This document shows, one piece after another, positions 1 to 7,156 of a DNA stretch of 12,261 nucleotides. Made by a program: the position numbers and the translations under genes. The stretch comes from an uncultured Collinsella sp. (GTDB lineage: Bacteria > Actinomycetota > Coriobacteriia > Coriobacteriales > Coriobacteriaceae): contig CAADVS010000078.1 in assembly GCA_900752545.1 (NCBI GenBank), positions 1 through 12,261 on the forward strand, written 5' to 3'. The notes under the pieces are model-generated. The model searched no databases. It worked only from the letters and a program-made list of their open reading frames with translations, and was not told the DNA's origin. The first letter of the stretch is position 1. The number at the start of each line of letters is the position of its first letter.

Positions 1-67
1 CCCGGGCACGCCGCAAGCCACGCGCGCCCCAGACCCCGCCCCACACGATGAAGCATGCGTAGAAAAT

Positions 68-98
68 CGCCCGCCGTGCCATTAAGGTGCGGCGGGCG
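68..98. terminator. GC-rich stem-loop upstream of thrS, possible terminator
   Basis: Bases 68-76 (CGCCCGCCG) pair perfectly with 90-98 (CGGCGGGCG). The stem continues inward through two G-T pairs and two G-C pairs to the loop ATTAA (81-85). On the + strand the tail (CTTGTATACC) is a poor U-tract; on the - strand the stem is followed by ATTTTCT, a better one. It could end an upstream + strand gene or a - strand transcript, or insulate thrS. The direction cannot be settled from the window. Confidence 0.5.
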
Positions 99-99
99 C

Positions 100-127
100 T
101 TGTATACCAAGGCAACCTGCCTATAAT
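100..127 (+). promoter_or_regulatory. thrS promoter, sigma-70 type
   Basis: A perfect -10 box TATAAT lies at 122-127, with TTGTAT at 100-105 as a moderate -35 box and a 16-base spacer. Transcription should begin near 133-135, leaving a leader of roughly 65 bases before the thrS ATG. This rules out the longer reading frame opening at 87, because that start would lie upstream of the promoter. The leader is too short for a T-box riboswitch. Confidence 0.65.
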
Positions 128-171
128 GATGCAAGTCAAAAACGCCGAGCGCATCGCACGCACTTGCATCA
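127..171. repeat. Inverted repeat around the thrS transcription start
   Basis: TGATGCAAGT (127-136) and ACTTGCATCA (162-171) are perfect 10-base inverted copies separated by 25 bases. The left arm begins at the last base of the -10 box and spans the expected start of transcription. Only part of it would therefore be in a transcript from that promoter. It may act as a DNA operator, or as an RNA hairpin in longer transcripts reading in from upstream. Function is unproven. Confidence 0.45.
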
Positions 172-197
172 GGCATCCGAGAGGAGAAAACATACCC

Positions 198-1961
<1,764 letters not shown>

Positions 1962-1983
1962 CACAAACAATACAAGAATTGAC

Positions 1984-2018
1984 AAAGGCGATCGTCCTCG
2001 CGGGCGGTCGCCTTTTTT
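1984..2018 (+). terminator. Intrinsic terminator 1 after thrS
   Basis: Bases 1984-1994 (AAAGGCGATCG) pair with 2005-2015 (CGGTCGCCTTT) with one G-T wobble and a 10-base loop. The T-run at 2013-2018 follows directly. It begins 22 bases after the thrS stop codon, which is classic intrinsic terminator geometry. Confidence 0.93.
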
Positions 2019-2032
2019 GTTGTCTATAGAAG

Positions 2033-2060
2033 AAAAGCCGCTGGTTAGAGCGGCTTTTTT
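2033..2060 (+). terminator. Intrinsic terminator 2 after thrS, in tandem
   Basis: AAAAGCCGCT (2033-2042) pairs with AGCGGCTTTT (2049-2058) across the loop GGTTAG, and the T-run extends to 2060. Both terminators end in a run of six T followed by GTTGT. The tandem pair should isolate thrS from the polysaccharide operon downstream. Confidence 0.93.
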
Positions 2061-2065
2061 GTTGT

Positions 2066-2201
2066 GCAAAAAGGTACAGGTTTTTGTAGAGGGGTATGGA
2101 GATGCGCCCATTCGCTGCGCATCTTGTGCAATCTGGGAAAACGCGAGCAGTTTGCTCGTATAATGAGCAATGTCGAAAGATGCAAAAACCTGTACTTTTG
2201 C
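2066..2201. repeat. 136-base palindromic element with imperfect terminal inverted repeats
   Basis: The left end (2066-2088) and the reverse complement of the right end (2181-2201) both read GCAAAA, then GTACAGGTTTTTG, then C/T and A, with two extra bases in the left copy. A 13-base core is identical (2074-2086 against 2183-2195). Each end is itself dyad-symmetric: CAAAAA/TTTTTG around 8 bases on the left, GCAAAA/TTTTGC on the right. Inside lie a hairpin at 2100-2124 (AGATGCGC/GCGCATCT), a second at 2144-2158 (CGAGCA/TGCTCG) and the -10 box of the loaP promoter. It could be a pair of regulator sites flanking the promoter or a MITE-like mobile repeat. No flanking target duplication is visible. 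Confidence 0.6.
2153..2169 (+). promoter_or_regulatory. Probable promoter -10 box of the polysaccharide operon, inside a palindrome
   Basis: TATAAT at 2159-2164 sits in the palindrome TGCTC-GTATAAT-GAGCA (2153-2169). A third inverted copy of the same half-site lies at 2145-2149. No convincing -35 box is found at the normal distance (around 2136-2141 the bases are GGGAAA), and there is no extended -10 TG. The promoter is therefore likely weak or dependent on a regulator. Transcription would start near 2171, giving a leader of about 115 bases. Confidence 0.5.
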
Positions 2202-2238
2202 GACTGCGCCTAGCTGCGAGCGAGAAGCCTGTTCTTAA

Positions 2239-2282
2239 CGCCCCTGCATCCGCGTGCGTCGCGGATGCAAGATAAGGGGGCG
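2239..2282 (+). promoter_or_regulatory. Leader stem-loop overlapping the loaP ribosome binding site
   Basis: A perfect 10-base-pair upper stem joins TGCATCCGCG (2245-2254) to CGCGGATGCA (2260-2269) around the loop TGCGT. A lower stem joins CGCCCC (2239-2244) to GGGGCG (2277-2282), leaving a 7-base bulge AGATAAG on the 3' side. The lower stem takes up the G-run of the Shine-Dalgarno sequence (AAGGGGG, 2274-2280) of the following ATG at 2287. LoaP proteins are known to act through an RNA hairpin in the leader of their target operons, so this is a candidate recognition element, an autoregulatory translation switch, or both. Confidence 0.6.
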
Positions 2283-2286
2283 AGAG

Positions 2287-2877
2287 ATGGAACAGACAAT
2301 GCGGCGCCAAGAGCAGCTGCCGGGCGCCTTTAGTGGCGCTACTACCAACAGCCAGCATGGCTGCGTCCGCTGGTATCTGGTCCACACCCCCAACGGTAAA
2401 GAGCGCGAGACCTGCGAAAAGGTCCGCGGAATTATCCCGCGCGAGCTGATGCAGGACGCTTTTGTGATGCAAAAGGAGTTCTGGTTTAAGCGGGACGGCG
2501 CCTGGTCGCTCCAAACCAAACCCATGTACAAGGAATACTTCTTCGTCGCCACGCGCGATGCCGCCTTGCTCGACAGGGCCCTGGCCCAGTTGAGCTTTGG
2601 CTGCCGCATTGCCGGCAGCAAGGAGCGGGCCTATGCGCCCATGCCGGACGATGCGCAGGACTGGTACCGCAGCGTGCTCGACGACGACGGCGTGGTGCGC
2701 AACAGCGTAGCCCGCATAGAAGACGGCGTGCTGCATATAGAGCAAGGGCCCTTGGTGGGGCAAGAGGCCCGTGTAAAGAAGATCGACCGTCATAAGCGCT
2801 GGTGCTTGGTAGACGTGGGCGAAGGCGACTCTGCATTTAGGGAGCTGCTTCCGCTGGACGTTCCCAGTAAGACGTAA
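2287..2877 (+). CDS. loaP: LoaP-like specialised NusG paralogue (processive antiterminator)
   Basis: Predicted transcription elongation factor that joins RNA polymerase early and suppresses termination within its own long operon. The ATG at 2287 is preceded by AAGGGGG 6 bases upstream; a GTG at 2254 is in frame but lies inside the leader hairpin and lacks a ribosome site. The product is 196 residues. After a loose N-terminal tail (about 1-27) comes the NGN domain, starting WYLVHTPNGKE at residue 29. A C-terminal KOW domain holds GPLVGQE (154-160) followed by KKIDRHKR (164-171), a signature typical of LoaP and related NusG paralogues rather than housekeeping NusG. Being the first gene of a polysaccharide operon, behind a strong leader hairpin, fits this role. 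It could instead belong to another NusG-like subfamily such as UpxY; the actinobacterial context and KOW signature favour LoaP. Confidence 0.85.
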   Translation: MEQTMRRQEQLPGAFSGATTNSQHGCVRWYLVHTPNGKERETCEKVRGIIPRELMQDAFVMQKEFWFKRDGAWSLQTKPMYKEYFFVATRDAALLDRALAQLSFGCRIAGSKERAYAPMPDDAQDWYRSVLDDDGVVRNSVARIEDGVLHIEQGPLVGQEARVKKIDRHKRWCLVDVGEGDSAFRELLPLDVPSKT

Positions 2878-2930
2878 AGGGGACGTCGCGCTGGCAATTC
2901 ATTCGCATTTTGAATTCATCGATGGGGGGA

Positions 2931-2946
2931 TCCCTGTGGACAGGGA
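2931..2946 (+). promoter_or_regulatory. Small hairpin enclosing the GTG start of the sugar transferase
   Basis: TCCCTG (2931-2936) pairs with CAGGGA (2941-2946) around TGGA, so the first base of the GTG start is in the stem and the rest in the loop. The ribosome site lies directly 5' of it. It may modulate initiation, but a 6-base-pair stem can arise by chance. Confidence 0.3.
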
Positions 2947-3709
2947 CGTGGATTTGAACTTGGCTAGCAAAGAGATGACAGGGCAAAACGTGCCGGTGGG
3001 GGCTGCGCTGGTTGCCCAGGCCATGAAGAGCGGCGACGTAAGCATGCGCTACAAGGCCATGCAGGCCGTCAAGGACTGGGACCGCACGCGCCTGGCTTAC
3101 CGCACCGTCAAGCGCGCCTTCGACATCGTGTTCAGCGGCTGCGTGCTGGCCGTCATCGCCGTGCCGAGCCTGGTGCTTGCGGCTGCCATCCGCCTGGAGA
3201 GCGAGGGCAACCCGTTCTACAGCCAGATTCGCGTGGGCCAGACCCACCGCGACGGCAGCCTGTCCACCTTCCGCATGTGGAAGTTCCGCTCCATGTACAG
3301 GGACGCCGACGAGCGCCTCGCCGAGCTCAAGGGGCAGAACGAGATCGCCGGCGCCATGTTCAAGATGAGGGACGACCCGCGCGTCACCAAGATCGGCAAG
3401 TTCATCCGCAAGCACTCCATCGACGAGTTCCCGCAGTTCCTGAACGTGTTCCTGGGCCAGATGTCCGTAGTCGGGCCCAGGCCGCCGCTGCCCAACGAGG
3501 TGGCCGATTATACCGAGTACGACCTGCAGCGCTTGACCGTGAAGCCCGGCATCACCGGCTGGTGGCAGGTGACCGATCGCAACGACACCGACTTCGACGG
3601 GATGGTCCGCCGTGATTTGGAGTACATCGCCAAGCGCGGCCTCATCACGGACTTGAAGATTGTTCTCCTCACGGTCGTTGAGGTCTTTACCGGTGGAGGT
3701 GCTTGCTAA
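2936..3709 (+). CDS. Initiating sugar-phosphate transferase (phosphoglycosyl transferase, bacterial sugar transferase family)
   Basis: Predicted to transfer a sugar-1-phosphate from a nucleotide sugar to undecaprenyl phosphate at the inner face of the membrane, the first step of repeat-unit assembly. The product is 257 residues, a short form without the multi-span N-terminal half of WbaP or WcaJ. Features in order: basic entry motif KRAFDIVFS (59-67); one hydrophobic membrane segment (about 62-84) with a mid-helix Pro (P77); FYSQIRVGQ; MWKFRSM (114-120); DDPRVTKIGKFIRKHSIDEFPQ with the catalytic Asp-Glu pair D163-E164; SVVGPRPPLP; and PGITGWWQV. The GTG start has GGGGGGA 5 bases upstream (2924-2930). 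An in-frame ATG at 2975 is a weaker alternative start. The donor sugar cannot be read from the sequence. The gene is GC-rich (41 of 60 bases in 3121-3180), unlike the genes after it. Confidence 0.93.
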   Translation: MDRDVDLNLASKEMTGQNVPVGAALVAQAMKSGDVSMRYKAMQAVKDWDRTRLAYRTVKRAFDIVFSGCVLAVIAVPSLVLAAAIRLESEGNPFYSQIRVGQTHRDGSLSTFRMWKFRSMYRDADERLAELKGQNEIAGAMFKMRDDPRVTKIGKFIRKHSIDEFPQFLNVFLGQMSVVGPRPPLPNEVADYTEYDLQRLTVKPGITGWWQVTDRNDTDFDGMVRRDLEYIAKRGLITDLKIVLLTVVEVFTGGGAC

Positions 3710-4819
3710 ATGACTGAACCGGTTAGGGTGGCTCAGGTTGTTGGCAAGATGGTTGGCGGCGGTGTTGAGGCTGTCGTCATGAATTACTACCGCCATATTG
3801 ATCACAGCAAAGTACAGTTTGACTTTCTTGTCGATTCCGATTCGACGCTTGTTCCCCGTGACGAGATTGAATCGCTCGGCGGCAGGGTTTTCGAGATTCC
3901 GCCCTACCAACATGTTGTCAAATACCAGCGAGAGCTTCAGCGCCTCTATAAACAAGAGGGCTGGAATATTGTGCACAGTCACATCAACGCGCTTTCTGTC
4001 TTTCCGCTTCGTGCTGCAAAGAAGGCGGGCGTACCTGTGCGTATAGCCCACAGCCACTCTACGAGCGGTAAGGGCGAGTTTGCTAAAAACGTTGTCAAAG
4101 GCTTTTTGAAGCTTTTCTCAACAAGGTATCCGACTAATTTGGCCGCCTGCACCGAGCATGCTGGAAAATGGCTATTCGGCTCATCCCGTTTTACTGTTTT
4201 TAATAATGCTATCGATCTGAACGTCTTTTCTTTCAATAGATCGATTAGGGATGAGCGACGTACTGAGCTTGGAGCGAAGGACGATACGCTGGTATTGGGA
4301 AATATCGGTAGGTTCATCTCCCAGAAGAATCAGTTGTTTTTGCTTGATGTTTTCAAGGCGGTGCATGCTCAGAATCCCGACTCCATTCTTGTTATTTGTG
4401 GCGATGGAAAGCTGCGACCGCAGGCGGAGGAAAAAGCGTGCTCACTGGGCATTGCCTCGGCGGTGCATTTTCTCGGCCAAATCTCTGATGTACAGGACAT
4501 CTATCAGGCGCTTGATTTATTCGTACTCCCCAGTCTGTACGAGGGTCTCGGAATGGTCGCGATTGAGGCTCAGGCTTCCGGCCTCCCGTGCATCTGCTCT
4601 GAGAGGGTCCCCAACGAGGTTGCGTTATCTAGTCGGTGCAGCTTTGTTCCGTTGAGCACGGGCGTCAAGGGCTGGTCCGACGCGATTCTTGCCGCTCACA
4701 GGGATGTTGTTGATCGCTCCGACCCTCATACATCTCGGGCGTTTGAATCTTATGACATCTTTAAAGCAGCGCCCAAGCTTGAAAAGTACTACCTGAAGCT
4801 ATCAAAGACGGTGAATTAA
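3710..4819 (+). CDS. GT4-family glycosyltransferase, EpsF-like
   Basis: Predicted cytoplasmic GT-B glycosyltransferase (Glycos_transf_1 group) adding a sugar to the lipid-linked repeat unit. The product is 369 residues. The N-terminal Rossmann half opens with VAQVVGKMVGGGVEAVVMN (glycine-rich acceptor loop at 16-18) and HSH at the end of a beta strand. The C-terminal donor half contains GNIGRFISQKNQLFLLDVF and the E-x7-E motif in SLYEGLGMVAIEAQASG (E278, E286), which contacts the nucleotide sugar. The ATG follows the preceding TAA directly (TAAATG), with GGAGG about 10 bases upstream, so the two genes are probably coupled. Base composition changes to a less GC-rich style near this junction. 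The GGVE...FDFLV start resembles EpsF-type capsule transferases; donor and acceptor are unknown. Confidence 0.93.
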   Translation: MTEPVRVAQVVGKMVGGGVEAVVMNYYRHIDHSKVQFDFLVDSDSTLVPRDEIESLGGRVFEIPPYQHVVKYQRELQRLYKQEGWNIVHSHINALSVFPLRAAKKAGVPVRIAHSHSTSGKGEFAKNVVKGFLKLFSTRYPTNLAACTEHAGKWLFGSSRFTVFNNAIDLNVFSFNRSIRDERRTELGAKDDTLVLGNIGRFISQKNQLFLLDVFKAVHAQNPDSILVICGDGKLRPQAEEKACSLGIASAVHFLGQISDVQDIYQALDLFVLPSLYEGLGMVAIEAQASGLPCICSERVPNEVALSSRCSFVPLSTGVKGWSDAILAAHRDVVDRSDPHTSRAFESYDIFKAAPKLEKYYLKLSKTVN

Positions 4820-5937
4820 TGAAAATTTGTATTTTAACGTGGCTGCATAATCAAAATTTCGGCACGCTGCTTCAGGCTTATGCCCTGCAGCGCTTTTTGA
4901 AGTTCGAAGGGCATGACGTTGTTGACGCTGACTATCTTCCCAGCGTCAAAGAAAAGCTTTTGAACTGGGCTATCAACCGGAACTCCTTTGATTTGTTTGC
5001 CGGTAAGGCACACGAGCTGCTCAATCGTAAGAAGGAGCACGACGACTTCGGCTCCTCGACGGCTGACGTTTTCAGTCGCTTTTTGAGTCAGAATATCGAG
5101 ACCACTGACAGGATTACCGATACAGACGGGCTGGTCGGTTTGCGGGGTAAATACGATGCGTATGTCTGTGGATCGGATCAGATTTGGTCGCCTTATCTTT
5201 TGAACAGGAATTTCTATCTCTCCTTTCTAAGCGACAGCGATAAGAGAATCGCGTATGCACCCAGCTTCGGTGTCACGAGCACCACGCAGAGGAAGAAAAA
5301 GATCATTACCGATCTGATTAAAACGTTCAGCTCTGTGTCTGTTCGTGAAGATGCGGGCGCGGATTTTGTCGAATCCCTCGGTCTCGAGCGCCCTTCACAG
5401 GTTGTGGACCCTGTCCTGCTCCTGTCGAAAGAGGACTGGGCCCCGCTCATCAACGGTAAATGTCCTGAGCCCGGGAAAATCGTCTGCTATTTCCTTGGGA
5501 ATAGGCCGTTTTACAGGAAAGCTGTCGATTCGATTTCAAAAGAGCTCGGCTGCGAGGTCGTGACGCTTGTCGGTTCAGGTAAAAATGCTGTCGACGAGCA
5601 GCTCAATCCGCGTTACGGGCTTGGTCCCGATGAATGGCTCGCTTATCTGGCGAGCGCGCGGTTCGTGTTAACCGATTCGCTGCACGGTACGCTGTTTTCT
5701 CAAATTTTCCGCAAAGACTATTACTGCTTCAAGAGATTTGAGGAGACCGACAAGCGCTCTCAAAACTCTCGAGTCGAGAGCCTCTCGAGGCTCTCGAATA
5801 CCGAGGATCGTCTGCTAGATGGCTATGACAGTCACATGAACGCTACGGAAATCGAGGGCTATGAGAAGCGACTGTCCGACGTGGAGTCGCTCATCACGTT
5901 TTCGAAAAAATGGCTCTTGGATGCTCTTGAGCAATAG
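4819..5937 (+). CDS. Polysaccharide pyruvyl transferase family protein
   Basis: Family PF04230: members transfer a pyruvyl group from phosphoenolpyruvate to a sugar hydroxyl pair, forming an acidic ketal on surface polysaccharide. The product is 372 residues. Supporting motifs: ICILTWLHNQNFGTLLQAYAL at the start (the N-x-G-x-x-LQAYAL signature); DAYVCGSDQIWSP (with GSDQIW at 118-123); RIAYAPSFG; SVRED; QVVDPVLLL; and, near the C-terminus, GPDEWLAYL followed by VLTDSLHGTLFS, with the conserved histidine at residue 289. The ATG overlaps the previous stop by one base (TAATG), showing tight translational coupling. Around residues 316-326 the DNA carries a dense run of CTCTCGAG palindromes. Some family members are annotated as pyruvyl transferases without a proven substrate, so the exact reaction is inferred. 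Confidence 0.9.
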   Translation: MKICILTWLHNQNFGTLLQAYALQRFLKFEGHDVVDADYLPSVKEKLLNWAINRNSFDLFAGKAHELLNRKKEHDDFGSSTADVFSRFLSQNIETTDRITDTDGLVGLRGKYDAYVCGSDQIWSPYLLNRNFYLSFLSDSDKRIAYAPSFGVTSTTQRKKKIITDLIKTFSSVSVREDAGADFVESLGLERPSQVVDPVLLLSKEDWAPLINGKCPEPGKIVCYFLGNRPFYRKAVDSISKELGCEVVTLVGSGKNAVDEQLNPRYGLGPDEWLAYLASARFVLTDSLHGTLFSQIFRKDYYCFKRFEETDKRSQNSRVESLSRLSNTEDRLLDGYDSHMNATEIEGYEKRLSDVESLITFSKKWLLDALEQ

Positions 5938-5950
5938 GGGGAAAGTTAGC

Positions 5951-7156
5951 TTGAGCAAGAACATCGACACAGTTTCTCACCGGGCCTGCTTTGGTTGCGG
6001 AGCTTGCGCGGCCAAATGCCCTTTTTCCGCTATTACTATGCGTACCTCGCCCGACGGTTTCGAATATCCCGTGGTGGACGCAGCGAGATGCACCTCCTGC
6101 GGTCTTTGCCTGCGTACCTGTCCGGCCGAAAACCAAGTCGACGCGGACTCGGAGGCCATTCGCGCCGCTGTCTTGCAGAGCGATGACCCGGACGAGCTCG
6201 CGCAAAGTTCGTCCGGCGGCGTCTTCTCCCTTCTTGCGAAACGTATACTATCGGACGGCGGGCGCGTTTACGGCGCCGCCTGGGATGGCGTCGATCACGT
6301 CAGGCATATCGGTATATCCGAGCTTGCCGAAATCGCGCTCCTGCAAAAGTCCAAATATGTCCAGAGCGATGCTAGCGAATCGTATCCCGAAGTGCTCAGC
6401 GATCTCAAATCCGGCAAGCGAGTCCTCTTCAGCGGTACTCCTTGTCAGGTTTCCGCGCTGCGTCTCTATTTGGGTAAACCGATGGATGGGCTGACAACCG
6501 TCAGCGTTGTTTGCCACGGTGTACCAAGCTCTTCCATGTTTCGTTCCTATGTTGGCTGGCTCGAGCTTCGGGAGAAGTCCGATGTCACCGCACTGACTTT
6601 TAGAGATAAATCGAAATTCGGATGGGGCCATAACATAAAAATCGAGTTATCCGACGGCAGGATTATAAAGAGACCCGCTGCATTCGATCCCTTTTATGGT
6701 TCCTACATCAAAGGCCTGATCAGCAGATCGTCTTGCTACGGCTGTCCTTTCAGAGGGTGCGACAGTCCTGCCGACATCATCCTCGGTGATTCCTGGCGTT
6801 CTGAGTCTGTCCAAGACTGCGGACATCCCGAGAAGGGTGTTTCGGCCGTTATCGTGAAGACCGAGCGCGGGGCAAAATTGATCGATGAAATAGTCGATTA
6901 CGTCGCCTACTCTAACAACGGCCTTGCTCCGGATGATGTGCTGCTGCATGAAGATCCTAATAAGCGCTCTGATCTTGAGGAGAGGCGCGATGCCGTTATC
7001 GAGCAGTTCGAGGCTACAGGATTACAAGTCTTTGATTCCGTCCTGGCGCCGAATGCGACTCTTTTCGACCGTCTGAAAATGCTGCTCCCCCCGTCGATGC
7101 GCCTGCGTGTAAAGCGGTTTGTCCGATCTATTAAACCTAGGACCGTGCATGAGTAA
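5951..7156 (+). CDS. FrhB-family iron-sulfur protein (coenzyme F420 hydrogenase/dehydrogenase beta subunit type)
   Basis: The TTG at 5951 is chosen as start: AGGGGGAAA (5936-5944) lies just upstream and the ferredoxin domain begins 12 residues in. An ATG at 5921 would overlap the previous gene. The product is 401 residues. The N-terminal ferredoxin-like part has two CxxCxxCxxxCP motifs (C13, C16, C19, C23 and C47, C50, C53, C57), predicting two [4Fe-4S] clusters. FrhB-like regions follow: SSGGVFSLLAKRIL, VYGAAWDG, KYVQSD, RVLFSGTPCQVSALRLYL, CHGVPS, and CYGCPF...CDSPADIILGDSW. FrhB relatives bind flavin and often F420. Homologues commonly accompany pyruvyl transferases in capsule loci, where their substrate is not established. 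It is likely a cytoplasmic oxidoreductase acting on a sugar or its substituent; no partner hydrogenase subunit is present here. Confidence 0.88.
   Translation: MSKNIDTVSHRACFGCGACAAKCPFSAITMRTSPDGFEYPVVDAARCTSCGLCLRTCPAENQVDADSEAIRAAVLQSDDPDELAQSSSGGVFSLLAKRILSDGGRVYGAAWDGVDHVRHIGISELAEIALLQKSKYVQSDASESYPEVLSDLKSGKRVLFSGTPCQVSALRLYLGKPMDGLTTVSVVCHGVPSSSMFRSYVGWLELREKSDVTALTFRDKSKFGWGHNIKIELSDGRIIKRPAAFDPFYGSYIKGLISRSSCYGCPFRGCDSPADIILGDSWRSESVQDCGHPEKGVSAVIVKTERGAKLIDEIVDYVAYSNNGLAPDDVLLHEDPNKRSDLEERRDAVIEQFEATGLQVFDSVLAPNATLFDRLKMLLPPSMRLRVKRFVRSIKPRTVHE

Noticed and set aside
1..85. Possible 3' end of an upstream + strand gene
   Set aside because: All three forward frames stop between 49 and 85 and two have plausible third-position bias. 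The frame ending in TAG at 60-62 would lie just before the stem-loop, but about 20 codons are too few to identify a gene.
87..197. A 37-residue N-terminal extension of thrS
   Set aside because: It would start upstream of the TATAAT promoter at 122-127, has no ribosome binding site and shows no TGS-like sequence. The ATG at 198 has AGAGGAG upstream.
133..197. T-box riboswitch upstream of thrS
   Set aside because: T-boxes often precede synthetase genes, but this leader is only about 65 bases and has no T-box sequence or terminator/antiterminator pair.
2254..2286. Upstream GTG start for loaP
   Set aside because: The GTG lies in the leader stem and has no ribosome site; AAGGGGG before the ATG at 2287 decides the start.
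2837..4057. Long open frame on the - strand (406 codons)
   Set aside because: It is antisense to the sugar transferase and the first GT4, both of which have clear family motifs. The translated product is histidine-, alanine- and leucine-rich with no domain, as expected of a shadow frame.
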